DNA from: JABWBD01 sp040768665
GTDB lineage: Bacteria; Planctomycetota; Planctomycetia; Pirellulales; Thermoguttaceae
Direction of reading: 5' to 3'
Length of the DNA: 64,000 nt
NCBI GenBank assembly: GCA_040768665.1
Contig: JAXGMN010000056.1
Span: forward strand, 18,194-82,193
Every line of letters starts with the position of its first letter. The stretch's first letter is position 1. A program made the position numbers and the translations under genes. Under the pieces are notes generated by a model. That model was not told where the DNA came from. It worked only from the letters and a program-made list of their open reading frames with translations, and searched no databases. Of the stretch, positions 44,515 through 54,139 are shown piece after piece.

Positions 44515-46527
44515 TTGATTTCGACAAGACTTTGCATCATCGCCGTTTGGCTCGGCGTTGCCTGCTCAGTGCCGGGGCCGGCGGTGTCCGTGGCCGGCCA
44601 GGGCAAGGGTGACACTCCGAGCAAGGTCACCCCAATGCAGCCGCCTTGGAAAGGGCAGTACAAGATCGATCCCCGGCAGAGCGAGCGGCTGACGCCCGCC
44701 GACATCGTCGGCCCGGACGGAATCGTCTATCCGAACTGGACCAAGACGGGCGTACAAGGCGGTATCCCGCTGCTCGCCGTGGTCGCACCGATCGAAGATT
44801 TCGGCGGCCGCGCGAACGACGGCCGCGACGACTCCGCCGCGCTGGACCAGGCCTGCCGGGCCGCGGCAGAAAAGGGTGGCGGCGCCGTGCAACTCGGCGA
44901 AGGAACGTACGATCTCGACTGGCCGGTGACGATCCGGAGCGACGGAGTCGTGATCCGCGGACGGGGTGCCAAAAAGACGAATCTCCGTTTCCGCTACGCA
45001 ATCCCCGCCGCCGGCGCCGGCTTCTACGACCTCACTCCCGGCGCCCGCATCGGCAAGAATACCCGGGTCACGCTGCACTGTGTGCCGGCTGGCTTGATGA
45101 AGATGAGAATCCTCGTTGACGATCGAGAGGTGCACCAGTGGGAGCGGAGCCTGCACTCCGGCAACACCTTCTCTTGTGCCGTTGGCGGATCCCATTTCGT
45201 CGGCAAACTTCCCGACGGCGAGCACGTGCTCCAAGGGATTGCGGAATACCGCGACGGCTCCCAGCGCCGGGCAGAGCTGCCGGTTCTGCTCGATTCCGCG
45301 TACGACGACGTGCGTCGCGTGCCGCAGTGGCAAGCGGCGTTGATGTTCAGCGGGGAAGGGCTCGTCGGAAAAAGGATCAAGTTGGCGAAGGACGGCCGGC
45401 GCGGCGACCTGACCCTTTCGCTCCAGAGCGTCGAAGGGCTCTCGCCGGGCGATGCCCTGCATCTGGAAGGTCCGGCCACGGACCGCTGGAAGAAGTTGAC
45501 GCAGTGTGCCTGCCTCTGGGGCAGCTATCGGGAGTACCAGGCGCGGATCGAGCGGATCGACGGCAAGACCGTCACGCTCACCCAGCCACTGCGGATCGAA
45601 TTCCCGGTCGTCGACGGGTCATGGATCTCCAGAGTCGCGCCGATTCAACGTTGCGGCGTGGAAGACTTCTCCCTGGAGCAGACGGAGGATCTGTGGATCA
45701 CGTCGGTCATGTTTCGCAACGCCTGGAACTGCTGGGCCCGCGGGGTGACGATCCGCAAGTGCGGGCGCAATCCGGTTTACGGCAGCAGCGCCAAGTGGTG
45801 CGAGATCCGCGACTGCGTGTTCGACGATGCCTGGTTCAAAGGCGGAGGCGGCACCGCCTACGCAGGCTGGGAGCACTCGTGGGACTGTTTGATGGAGAAT
45901 GTCGAGACTTTCAAGTTCCGCCATGCTCCCTTGTTCCAGTGGGCGGCCAGCGGCAACGTTATCCGCAAAAGCGTTTTTCACGACAGCGATGCCCAATGGC
46001 ACGCCGGTTGGACCCACGAAAACCTGATCGAACTATGCACCGTCGTGTCCAGCAGGGGAAACGGCGCCTACGGCTACGGCATGTGGGCCTCGCCGCCCCA
46101 GGATGCCGCTCACGGCCCCAACGGTCCACGGAACGTGGTCTACGCCTGCGACGTCCGGTCGCCGCGAGGATCCGTCTGGATGGGCGGGATGAACGAGAAC
46201 TGGCTGATCCTCTACAGCCGATTCGTCGCCGAAAAAGGCCCGGGTGTGTTCGCCCAGCAGGCGAGCTTCGATCATATCCTCCGCGGCAATCTTTTCGTGC
46301 TCCACGACGCGGCCGCGCCGATGGTCCAGCTCGCCACGGCTGACTGCACCGGCGTGGACGTCCTCGACAACCGGTTGGTCGGCGGCAACGGGCAGTTCGT
46401 CGCGGGTCCGGCTCGGCCGGGCCGCCTGGAGGAAAACCGGCTGCTGAAAGCCCCTCCGGCATCGCCGCCGAAACCGCCCGTCCCTTCGATCTATGAATGG
46501 CAACTCAGACACGCCCGACAGGAATGA
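44515..46527 (+). CDS. Secreted pectate-lyase-superfamily protein
   Basis: The start is a TTG at 44515 with AGGAGGACGATCGC immediately before it. The 670-residue product has a signal peptide (LCIIAVWLGVACSVPGPAVS). Residues about 95-150 show the pectate-lyase-3 entry motif (DFGGRANDGRDDSAALDQAC, then GGGAVQLGEGTYDLDWPVTI and GVVIRGRGAKKT). A sheet-rich insertion (residues about 170-260) interrupts the fold before the beta-helix resumes (VTIRKCGRNPVYGSSAKWCE and NVIRKSVFHDSDAQWHAG). The substrate is unknown, but it lies in a cluster of exported sugar-processing genes. It ends 9 nt before the next gene, suggesting an operon. Confidence 0.85.
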   Translation: MISTRLCIIAVWLGVACSVPGPAVSVAGQGKGDTPSKVTPMQPPWKGQYKIDPRQSERLTPADIVGPDGIVYPNWTKTGVQGGIPLLAVVAPIEDFGGRANDGRDDSAALDQACRAAAEKGGGAVQLGEGTYDLDWPVTIRSDGVVIRGRGAKKTNLRFRYAIPAAGAGFYDLTPGARIGKNTRVTLHCVPAGLMKMRILVDDREVHQWERSLHSGNTFSCAVGGSHFVGKLPDGEHVLQGIAEYRDGSQRRAELPVLLDSAYDDVRRVPQWQAALMFSGEGLVGKRIKLAKDGRRGDLTLSLQSVEGLSPGDALHLEGPATDRWKKLTQCACLWGSYREYQARIERIDGKTVTLTQPLRIEFPVVDGSWISRVAPIQRCGVEDFSLEQTEDLWITSVMFRNAWNCWARGVTIRKCGRNPVYGSSAKWCEIRDCVFDDAWFKGGGGTAYAGWEHSWDCLMENVETFKFRHAPLFQWAASGNVIRKSVFHDSDAQWHAGWTHENLIELCTVVSSRGNGAYGYGMWASPPQDAAHGPNGPRNVVYACDVRSPRGSVWMGGMNENWLILYSRFVAEKGPGVFAQQASFDHILRGNLFVLHDAAAPMVQLATADCTGVDVLDNRLVGGNGQFVAGPARPGRLEENRLLKAPPASPPKPPVPSIYEWQLRHARQE

Positions 46528-46536
46528 GCCATTGCA

Positions 46537-47001
46537 GTGAGAATGCGACACCAAGGTTTTCTCGTCATCGTTGGGGCCGTCGTTGCGGGGTGGCCCATGG
46601 CGCTGGACGCCGCCGACTGGCCGCAGTGGGGAGGTCGGGACTCAAGGAACATGGTTTCGAGCGAAACGGGGCTCGCCGACGACTTCGTCCCGGGAAGCAA
46701 GGCCCCGGACGGCAGCGGGATCGATCTTGCTACCACCAGGACCGTGCGGTGGACGGCGCGGCTGGGCTCCGCGGCCTATGGCAATCCTACGGTCGCCCGG
46801 GGGCGCGTTTTTGTCGGCACTGACGACCTTACGGCTGCGGAGGATCCGCGATTCAAGCGGACGCGCGGCGGGATCGTCAAATGCCTGGACGAAGCCTCCG
46901 GACGCCTGCTCTGGCAACTCGTCGTCCCGGTGCGCAGGCGCGTGCCGGAAGGCATCCTCTTCAACCACCAGCACCTGGGGATCTGCTCATCACCGACCGT
47001 T
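46537..47001 (+). pseudogene. PQQ-type beta-propeller protein, truncated at a junction
   Basis: From the GTG at 46537 (or ATG at 46543) the frame gives a signal peptide (FLVIVGAVVAGWPMALDA), the AADWPQWGGRDSRNMVSSET start of planctomycete outer-membrane beta-propeller proteins, and propeller blades up to HLGICSSPTV (residue 155). A complete protein would continue for about 300-400 residues. Here it stops matching exactly at 46996-47001 and the frame then runs antisense through the DUF4838-like gene. Its 3-prime half is therefore lost. Confidence 0.8.
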
Positions 47002-47547
47002 CATGCCCATTCTCATGCCCCAGCTTTCGCATTTGGGCCGGGAGCCGTTGAACAGCCGCCACCGGAAGGCGGGCTTGGTGTCCAGATCGATCGAATCGAC
47101 GGCCAGCGTTGTCTTTCTCGGCACGACCTCGTTCTCTTCGCCGGGCGCGAGCCAGCGGCATCCGAGATGCTCGAGAAGCCGGTAGACGGCATAGCGGGTC
47201 GCCCGATCGCCGCTTCCACAGAGGGTCACGCCGCCGGGCGCGCTCCGCACGACCACGCGTTCATCTTCCTGGAACAGGTCGTGCGGCAGCAACCTGGAAG
47301 CGTTTCGTGTGCGGCCCACATCCAGGCGCGGCCCCGCGGGGGCCTTCGACTCAGCGACGATGGATAGCTTTGTACCACTGATCTTCTCCAGATACCGAGC
47401 GAGTTCTTCGGCCGAGGCATCGACGGTTTTCGAAGCCTTGTCGGGAACGACAATCGTCGCCTTCGCGAGGCCTTCCTCGACGAGAATCAGCGGTTTTTCA
47501 CCTGTCGCCGGCGCGGCGAGAAACAAGATGGTCATCAGGATGCTCAT
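46996..47547 (-). pseudogene. DUF4838-like glycosidase protein, truncated at the same junction
   Basis: From the ATG at 47545-47547 the minus frame gives a signal peptide (MSILMTILFLAAPATGEKPL), then the GH67-N-like fold typical before DUF4838: DASAEELARYLEKISGTKLS, VVRSAPGGVTLCGSGDRATR, YAVYRLLEHLGCRWLAPGEE and FRWRLFNGSRPKCESWG. Such proteins are about 700 residues; this copy ends at MGMNG (residue about 184), where it meets the truncated PQQ gene tail to tail across a 6-bp shared word (accgtt). It follows the 752-aa GH-like gene by 90 nt and would have belonged to that operon. Confidence 0.8.
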
Positions 47548-47636
47548 GGTTTGCGCCCTTGGTTGTGCGGCGTTCGTAGTTTCCAAACATCGCTCCACCG
47601 GGATAGACCCGGTGGCGGCGTTTACCGTGTCAGGTA

Positions 47637-49895
47637 TCACGGTCTTCTTCGTGGTGGAAGCGCGGCTTTCCAGCCGTCGTGTTTCACCAATATGGCTGCT
47701 TCCGCGTTGCGGAGTGTCACTTGTTGGACGGGCCTGCCGAGAGTGCCGTCTACGTTCAGCGGTCTGAATGTGCCGGGCAGCGTGTGCGTGGTTGCGGTTT
47801 CCTCGCCGAAAGAGCCGCCGACATACGGCTTCACGAGCACTAGGCCTTTGGTGTACTCGCGAGAAAACACTTCCTGCTTTGCGGCGACGCCCTCGACCAG
47901 TCGAATGTCGTCGAACCACACGGTGCCGGTCGCTCCGTAGATGCGGAAGTTGATTCGGCCCTCCACGTCGTCGCCGGTGCGGAAGACGAGACGCTGTTCG
48001 GACCAGTCGTGCGTACCGCTCCAGGTGAGCATGCCTTGCGCGTCCGCGTCGTCAAATTCATAGGGATAGACCTGGGCCCCCGGCTGGCCCTTGACGCCGT
48101 CGCACCGGGCCCATGCGATGAGCGTGTAACTCGTATGCGGCTTCAGACGCAAGGAGAGCTTGTTGATATTGTTGATACGGGGATCGTCGCTGGTGATCTT
48201 GACTGCCGAGGAGCCGGATCGCTTGAGGTTCGTGTCCAACTCGACCGGCTCCGCGACGGTCCACTCCGCGGGGTTGCTGTTCGCATCAGCCCGTTCGAAG
48301 TCTCCATTGGGCAGCAAGTTGGTGGCGCCCGGGAGATTGGCGGCGTCGACCCGGTCGAACAGGTCATAGTCGCCTGCCGGTTCGCCCAAGTCGTGGCGCA
48401 TCGCGTTGAACCAGAGCTTCGTCACTTCGGCATAAGGATGGCGGCCGAAGCCGAAGTAGGTGAAGCGGCCGTGCGCGAGGAGATACGTGGCAAGCCCGAA
48501 CATCTTGTCGCGATCCTGGCTCACGGGCAGCTTTGGTCCGAACTCCGCGAGTTCCGGGTGGAAGATGGGATTGTACTGGATCAATTGGATCTTGCCGCGG
48601 CGGTCAAGCTCAATTGCATGGTCGAGGCTTTCACGCCACCTGCCGAGCTGGCGGTCGATCGCCATCCAGCCTTCGCTTTGCCGCCCGTCGTTGACCATGG
48701 GGTTCGCATCCCAAGCGTTGCCGGTAATCATCTTGTCGGGCATGGCAATCTTGATCCTGGCAAACATCATCTGGAGATCGCGGAGCCATTGGCCGCGCCG
48801 CCCGCCCGTCCGCGGATACTCCAGCACGCTTGCGCTGCGTCCGGCACCGGCCACGTCGGGCGGCACTGTATCGAAGTAGATCCCGTCGTAGCCCGCGCAC
48901 AATTTTTGCGCCCAAACGGTCGCCATGAACTCTTGATAGGCGGGGTGGCCGACGTTCATCACGAAGTCGTCGCGCGGCGGTCCCCAGAAGTAAATGGGGA
49001 TGCGAGCCTGCCGCGGTTCGCGGGCTGTGGCTTTGGGGTTGGCAAGTCGGGCCGCTTCCTCGTCGTCAACGCGGCCATCGCCGTTGCGATCGTTGGCCGG
49101 GTCCCAGCCGGGGCAGAGCCGCGTTTCTCTCGGGTTCGCCGCGCGTTCCGCTCCTACGTGGAGGGTCACTCTCGTATCCTCCGAGAAGTGGCAGAACATC
49201 TCCTCCAGAATGCCTTGCTTCGTCAGCCCTTTCGAAACGCAAAACTCGGCCAAGGCGGCCGCTTTGTCTGCGAGCGGCAGGCCGGTGGACGGGTGCGGCA
49301 GCACGAGCGTGCAGATGAGGCCATAGCGCGTGGCAAGGACGCTATCCCTGAGCTCCTTGGCCTCTTTGCGGAAGCTGAGGTCGAGCCAGTCGCGGGCGAA
49401 CTGGGCGTTGCCGGCGAAATTGATGAACGTGCGGATCGTGGGCAGGTGGTGCGGCATGGGGTGCACCATCATACGGAATGTCTGCGTTGGGGCAAGCGGC
49501 AGGGGCTCAGCATCGGCGTCCCATACGCGCACGGTCCAGTAGTACGTCGTGCCGTTGTCGAGCGGTGGCCCGGCGTATTCCGCAATCGGCAGTGGAGTGT
49601 CGATCCTGCCCGAATCCCAGAGCAACCGTTTGCCTGCGGCCAGATTGGCCTGCGTCTGCGCGATCGTCAGGCGGTACGCGCTCTGGGTTGGCATTTCCCA
49701 GAAGAACTCGGGGCAGGGGTCGGGCACATCCTGCGGGTTGACGCGCCATTCGCAACGGAGGCCGGCAACTTGCCAGGAGCCGGGAAGACCGCGCGAGGAG
49801 ACCGCTCCCACGGCAGAATCGCTGGGGCCGGCCACAGCCGTGGGCATACCGACTCCCAAGAGAACGAAAAACGCGATTGAGGTCAGTGTTCTCAT
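47637..49895 (-). CDS. Putative secreted glycoside hydrolase with Fn3-like and carbohydrate-binding domains
   Basis: A 752-residue protein from the ATG at 49893-49895, with GGAGC upstream; the longer frame to 50075 is not family-like. After the signal peptide (TSIAFFVLLGVGMPTAVAG) comes a rhamnosidase-N/Fn3-like domain (VAGLRCEWRVNPQDVPDPCP, YYWTVRVWDADAEPL). The central domain (residues about 130-520) is a likely TIM-barrel hydrolase with FVMNVGHPAYQEFMATVWAQ and CAGYDGIYFDTVPPDVAG, where Asp sits at a strand end. An EF-hand-like loop (DPANDRNGDGRVDDEE) is inserted. A CenC-like binding domain (NLLPNGDFERADANSNPAEW) closes the protein. Linkage and substrate are unknown. Confidence 0.82.
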   Translation of the reverse strand: MRTLTSIAFFVLLGVGMPTAVAGPSDSAVGAVSSRGLPGSWQVAGLRCEWRVNPQDVPDPCPEFFWEMPTQSAYRLTIAQTQANLAAGKRLLWDSGRIDTPLPIAEYAGPPLDNGTTYYWTVRVWDADAEPLPLAPTQTFRMMVHPMPHHLPTIRTFINFAGNAQFARDWLDLSFRKEAKELRDSVLATRYGLICTLVLPHPSTGLPLADKAAALAEFCVSKGLTKQGILEEMFCHFSEDTRVTLHVGAERAANPRETRLCPGWDPANDRNGDGRVDDEEAARLANPKATAREPRQARIPIYFWGPPRDDFVMNVGHPAYQEFMATVWAQKLCAGYDGIYFDTVPPDVAGAGRSASVLEYPRTGGRRGQWLRDLQMMFARIKIAMPDKMITGNAWDANPMVNDGRQSEGWMAIDRQLGRWRESLDHAIELDRRGKIQLIQYNPIFHPELAEFGPKLPVSQDRDKMFGLATYLLAHGRFTYFGFGRHPYAEVTKLWFNAMRHDLGEPAGDYDLFDRVDAANLPGATNLLPNGDFERADANSNPAEWTVAEPVELDTNLKRSGSSAVKITSDDPRINNINKLSLRLKPHTSYTLIAWARCDGVKGQPGAQVYPYEFDDADAQGMLTWSGTHDWSEQRLVFRTGDDVEGRINFRIYGATGTVWFDDIRLVEGVAAKQEVFSREYTKGLVLVKPYVGGSFGEETATTHTLPGTFRPLNVDGTLGRPVQQVTLRNAEAAILVKHDGWKAALPPRRRP

Positions 49896-49947
49896 GATCG
49901 GCTCCTTGAGCAGGCGCAACGGACAGGCGGTCAGACTTTTCTCGCGA

Positions 49948-51471
49948 CTACGCCATTTGGGGCCTCGAACGCACGATTTGTTCGGCCGCGAGTCGTCCAC
50001 TGGTGATCGCCCAGGCAATGTGAAGACCATGCCCCCAAAGGACCATGCCGCCGAGTCCGGTCTGGCCGGCGGCATACAAGCCGGGGATCGGCCGGTCGTT
50101 GTGGTCGAGCACCTGCATCTGCTGATTGATGGCTGCTCCTCCTTCGGTCGTGGTGAAATAGGCTTTGACCGGTCCCATCAGGACCCAGCGGTTTCCGGCC
50201 AGGGGCGTCCGGCCGCTGGGGCGACCGAACGCATCCTCGGCGCCGGCAGCAGCGTCGCGATTGAAGCGTTCGATCGTCTCCCGGACGGCTGCCGCGGGCA
50301 GGCCGCGCGCGGCAGCGACCTCGTCGGGCGATCGGCCCTGCACGGCAACGTCCGGGCGGAGCCGCAGGTAGTCGTCGACATAGGCATAGGCGATTTCCGG
50401 GGCGGTGGAGACAAAGTGCGGGTGCTTGCTGTAACGCTCGACGAGTCGCTGATCGAGGAGCAAATAGGCGATCTTCTCCGGCTGACCGGCCAGGGCGATC
50501 TCCCTGGCGGGCGAAGAGGTCTCGTCGCAGAACCGCTGCCCGTTGTAGTTCAGCAGGATGGCGCCGTCGGTAAGGATCGCATCTTCCGGGTGTTGCCAGG
50601 TGACCAAGAGGCGCTTGATCATCCAGCGGACGAGTGGGCCCGGTACCAGTGGCATCATCGCCCCCATCAGCTTCATGGGGAGTCCTTTGGACGGCAGGAG
50701 CTGCTGAAAGCCGTCGCGGGGCGGAGCAATGAAGCGGAGCTCCGGGCCGTAGGTGATCTCCATGTTGACCATCCGTGCGCCGGCTCGTTCGGCAAGGCGA
50801 TGGCCGTCGCCGGTGGCGTGCGGATTGATTCCCTCGATTGCCGAGAACTGCTCGCCGCGAAAGCGGGCGATCATGTCCGGGGCGTTGGCATAGTCGCCCG
50901 CGGCCAAGACGATGCCACGCCGGGCGCGGAATTCTTGTCGGCGGCCGTCGACCCGGGCAACGACGCCACAAACGCGCTCGCCCTCGCGGAGAAGCTCCTC
51001 GACCGGCGTATTGCAGAGGATGGTCGCGCCGGAGCGGAGCAATTGCATCTGGAATGCGGCGATGTACGCCTTCGCGTTCGGCACCACGTTGTGCATGCGG
51101 GGAACGCGATTCGGCGGCTCCGGGCTGGGGCCGTGGAAAACGAGCCCCAGGCGGATGAGCCAGTCGAGAGTCGCGGCCCCGTGCTCGAGAAAGAAACGCC
51201 GGAGCGAGGCATTGTTCTTCGCCTGGTACTCCGGCGGGCCGAATTTCGCCGCGTCTTCCTCGTGGTCGGCGGGATGGTCGTCAATTCCGGCTTTGCGTTG
51301 CAGGGGCGTGCCGTTGGCCGTGAAGGAACCGATGGCGATCCCGGTAGCTCCTCCCAACGCCGGCCGCTTTTCAAGCACAAGGACGTCGGCCCCGAGCTGG
51401 GCGGCCCGGGTTGCACAGGCCAGTCCCGCTCCGCCGCCGCCTACGACGATGAGATCGAATTCATCCTTCAT
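49948..51471 (-). CDS. FAD-dependent oxidoreductase (fumarate-reductase/KstD-like)
   Basis: A 507-residue protein from the ATG at 51469-51471 (MKDEFDLIVVGGGGAGLACA); a start 13 codons upstream is also possible, and neither has a strong ribosome site. The FAD dinucleotide motif GGGGAGLACATRAAQLGADV is at the N-terminus. A GIVLAAGDYANAPDMI segment and C-terminal GGAAINQQMQVLDHNDRPIP with GLYAAGQTGLGGMVLWGHGL match FAD-binding-2 enzymes such as fumarate reductase and 3-ketosteroid dehydrogenase. No signal peptide is seen, so it is cytoplasmic. It is co-directional with DUF1080 and the GH-like gene and probably oxidises a product of the same pathway. Confidence 0.9.
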   Translation of the reverse strand: MKDEFDLIVVGGGGAGLACATRAAQLGADVLVLEKRPALGGATGIAIGSFTANGTPLQRKAGIDDHPADHEEDAAKFGPPEYQAKNNASLRRFFLEHGAATLDWLIRLGLVFHGPSPEPPNRVPRMHNVVPNAKAYIAAFQMQLLRSGATILCNTPVEELLREGERVCGVVARVDGRRQEFRARRGIVLAAGDYANAPDMIARFRGEQFSAIEGINPHATGDGHRLAERAGARMVNMEITYGPELRFIAPPRDGFQQLLPSKGLPMKLMGAMMPLVPGPLVRWMIKRLLVTWQHPEDAILTDGAILLNYNGQRFCDETSSPAREIALAGQPEKIAYLLLDQRLVERYSKHPHFVSTAPEIAYAYVDDYLRLRPDVAVQGRSPDEVAAARGLPAAAVRETIERFNRDAAAGAEDAFGRPSGRTPLAGNRWVLMGPVKAYFTTTEGGAAINQQMQVLDHNDRPIPGLYAAGQTGLGGMVLWGHGLHIAWAITSGRLAAEQIVRSRPQMA

Positions 51472-51573
51472 CCGTTGTCGTTCCGAGGGTGTTCCAATAA
51501 TATCGGGCAACCTGTTACGGCGGGCTTGGGGCGATCAAGCAGTGTGTTTCCCTTCCCGTCGTCGGGGAAGTTG

Positions 51574-52278
51574 TCAGTCGAGTTGCTGGATTCGAAGGTT
51601 GCGCCAGCGGACCTGCTTTCCAGGTTCTTTCGACGCATGCAACTGCAGCCCGATGCGACCGGTGCGGCACCAGGCGTCGCGGGTGTCGGTAGCGGGCACG
51701 CCGTTCAGCCAGGACTTGATGGAATCGTGTCTGGCCTCGATGCGAAACTTATTCCACTCGCCTTGTTTGAAGGCATTTCTGGCGGGCTCGTTGTACTCGA
51801 GCGTCTGAAGCCAGCCCCGGCGGCCTTGTTCGTAGAATCCGCCGGTCCAGGCTCGCGGCGAAGTGTCGATTTCGATCTGGTACCCGAACAGGTGGCCGGG
51901 CAGGCATTCCTTTTGCACGAGTTCGAGCCGCCCGCTGAGGTAGAGGGTTTTTGCTTCTTTTTCATGGACGTCCGAGCGAATCTGCACGCCGGAGTTCAGC
52001 CCCTCGTCGATCTTGAATTCGACTTCCAGGACGAAGTCGGCGTAGGTGGCCTTCGTGCAGAGATAGCTGCTTTTCACTCCGGAAGTCGTTTCGCCGACGA
52101 TTGCGCCCTGGTCGACGAAGAACTTCCCATCGTCCTCCATGATTTCCCAGCCGTCGAGTGTCTTGCCGTCGAACAAGGGTTTCCAGTGCGCGGAATCCGA
52201 GGATTCCGCCGCGCTGGCGTGCGGCAGAGCGAAACCGAGGAACAGGATGAGGAGGAAGCTGTGAGTCGCGGTTTTCAT
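51574..52278 (-). CDS. DUF1080 protein (3-keto-disaccharide hydrolase-like)
   Basis: A 234-residue exported protein from the ATG at 52276-52278, with a signal peptide (SFLLILFLGFALPHASA). It shows the DUF1080 landmarks WKPLFDGKTLDGWEIMEDDG, LCTKATYADFVLEVEFKIDE, GLNSGVQIRSDVHEKE, YQIEIDTSPRAWTGGFYEQG and EWNKFRIEARHDSIKSWLNG in order. The fold is a concanavalin-like jelly roll; relatives cleave 3-keto-glycosides. Together with a nearby FAD oxidoreductase this resembles oxidise-then-cleave sugar pathways, though the oxidoreductase here is not the usual Gfo/Idh type. It is first of the minus-strand set 52278 to 47000. Confidence 0.92.
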   Translation of the reverse strand: MKTATHSFLLILFLGFALPHASAAESSDSAHWKPLFDGKTLDGWEIMEDDGKFFVDQGAIVGETTSGVKSSYLCTKATYADFVLEVEFKIDEGLNSGVQIRSDVHEKEAKTLYLSGRLELVQKECLPGHLFGYQIEIDTSPRAWTGGFYEQGRRGWLQTLEYNEPARNAFKQGEWNKFRIEARHDSIKSWLNGVPATDTRDAWCRTGRIGLQLHASKEPGKQVRWRNLRIQQLD

Positions 52279-52543
52279 TGTCGTGGTACTCGGGGTGTTG
52301 TCATTGGTCACTGGTCAGTTTCCGTGACTATCCTCGCATAAGACGATCGAGGTTTTCAAGTCAGGTGGAAGAGGAAACCGGTCGAGGCGCAAAAAAAGGA
52401 CTCGTTGCCTTCGCTGGTTGGACAGGAGAGGCACGGGCCCTTGAGGATACCTACTCGGGGCGCGGGTTCTTCGGGTACCCACGAGATCGGGTAGTTTATA
52501 GTGTTCAGAGTATCAGACGTGACGTGATTTGTCAAGTAGGTTC

Positions 52544-54139
52544 TTAGCGAACCGCCATCGCCTTGGCCGTGCGAACAAGTTGCAGGTATTCGGCGCGGTA
52601 GCCAAAGGGGTCGTGGTCCTTGGCATTGTCGGCCAGTGCGAGCACCATGTCGTACGTCGCTTCACCCTTGTGCTGCGAGTCGCGAAGGAGCATGCCGAAA
52701 GCGGCGACCGAGGCGGCAAAGCGGAAGTCGATCGTGGCGTCGGCCAGCGGTGAGTCCGGGTCGGTAACCGGGAAGACGAGTTCCCGGCTGGTGTCGCCAT
52801 CGGGCTGTTTGTAGCGGAGCTTGAGTGTGAGAATCTCGTCGCTCCGGGCGGCCTGGCTGGGCTGAGCCGCGTCTTGATACTTCAGCGGGTCAACCTCCGG
52901 GAGCTTGGGTTCCTCGCCCGGTGGAACGAGCTCGTAGAGGGCCGTCACCGTGTGGCCGGCGCCGATCTCGCCGGCGTCCTTCGTGTCGTCGCGGAAGTCC
53001 TCATCGCGGAGCATGCGATTCTCGTAGCCGATCAGGCGATATGCGCCGATCCGCGACGGGTTGAACTCCACCTGGATCTTGACGTCTTTGGCGATCGTGA
53101 CCAGAGTGCCGGCGAGCTGTTCGACCAGCAGCTTGCGGGCCTCGTGGATCGTATCGACGTAGCCGTAGTTGCCGTTCCCTTTGTCGGCCAGCTTTTCGAG
53201 CGTCGAGTCCTTGTAGTTGCCCATGCCGAAGCCAAGCACGGTAAGGTACACGCCGCTTTCGGCCTTTTCCTCGATCAAGCGGGTGAGGTCGCCCTGGCTG
53301 GTCACGCCGACGTTGAAGTCGCCGTCGGTGCAGAGGATCACGCGGTTGATCCCCTCCGCAGCGAGATTCTCCTCGGCGACGCGGTAGGCGAGGCGGATCC
53401 CCTCGCCGCCGTTGGTGGATCCGCCGGCTTCGAGCCTGTCGAGGGCGGCGAGAATCGCAGCTTTCTCCTCACAGGAGGTCGACGGAAGCGCCAAGCCTGA
53501 CGCCCCGGCATAGACGGCGATGGCCACCCGGTCCCGCCCCGAGAGCTGGCCGACCAGCATCCGCATGGCCGACTTCAACAGCGGCAGCTTGTTGGTGTCT
53601 TTCATGGAACCGGAAACATCGAGCAGAAAGACGAGGTTTGCCGCGGGGCGTTGCTCCTGCGGAATCTCACGCCCTTTGAGCGCGATCCGCGCCAGGCGAT
53701 GCCCCTGGTTCCACGGACAGGCCGATACCTCCACGCGAGCGGCGAAAGGCACGTCGTCGTCGGGCGGCTGGTAGTCGTAGGGGAAGTAATTCACCATCTC
53801 CTCGATCCGTATGGCGTCTTTGGGTGGGAGAGTGCCGCCGTTGAGGAACCGGCGCACGTTGGCGTACGACGCCGTGTCGACGTCGATCGAAAACGTGGAC
53901 CGCGGATTCTGGCGGACCAGCAGGAAGGGATTTTCGTAAATCCGGTCGTAGCCTTCGGTGTTGAACTCGCCGGGAGCGCCCGGCTCAGCCTCCGGATCGT
54001 TGGGAGCCATCGCGCCGGCCGCCATCTCCGCGGCCGCTTCGGCAAATTGGCGGGAGGAAGCAGGCGAACTGAGATCGGATCTTCCACAGCCCGGCAGTAC
54101 CAGGCCCACAAACATTATCGCAACGAGCAAACGGCGCAT
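52544..54139 (-). CDS. VWA-domain lipoprotein with DUF3520-like C-terminus (YfbK-like)
   Basis: The ATG at 54137-54139 has a perfect GGAGGTGCGAG leader. The 531-residue product has a lipobox (LVAIMFVGLVLPGC), so it is anchored to a membrane by a lipid. YfbK-type VWA proteins follow the order seen here: NPFLLVRQNPRSTFSIDVDT, ASYANVRRFLNGGTLPP, EEMVNYFPYDY, a VWA domain with the MIDAS motif DVSGSMKD (about residue 175) and ILCTDGDFNVGVT, then a DUF3520-like C-terminal domain ending LQLVRTAKAMAVR. Function is unknown; metal-dependent adhesion or complex assembly on the envelope is likely. It is a single-gene unit. Confidence 0.92.
   Translation of the reverse strand: MRRLLVAIMFVGLVLPGCGRSDLSSPASSRQFAEAAAEMAAGAMAPNDPEAEPGAPGEFNTEGYDRIYENPFLLVRQNPRSTFSIDVDTASYANVRRFLNGGTLPPKDAIRIEEMVNYFPYDYQPPDDDVPFAARVEVSACPWNQGHRLARIALKGREIPQEQRPAANLVFLLDVSGSMKDTNKLPLLKSAMRMLVGQLSGRDRVAIAVYAGASGLALPSTSCEEKAAILAALDRLEAGGSTNGGEGIRLAYRVAEENLAAEGINRVILCTDGDFNVGVTSQGDLTRLIEEKAESGVYLTVLGFGMGNYKDSTLEKLADKGNGNYGYVDTIHEARKLLVEQLAGTLVTIAKDVKIQVEFNPSRIGAYRLIGYENRMLRDEDFRDDTKDAGEIGAGHTVTALYELVPPGEEPKLPEVDPLKYQDAAQPSQAARSDEILTLKLRYKQPDGDTSRELVFPVTDPDSPLADATIDFRFAASVAAFGMLLRDSQHKGEATYDMVLALADNAKDHDPFGYRAEYLQLVRTAKAMAVR

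Noticed and set aside
47002..47367. C-terminal 122 codons of the plus-strand frame beginning at 46537
   Set aside because: After the junction the frame only reads the antisense of the DUF4838-like gene and is not part of the PQQ protein.
48009..52341. Two long plus-strand frames (623 and 930 codons)
   Set aside because: Antisense to three clear minus-strand genes with signal peptides, FAD motif and DUF1080 motifs.
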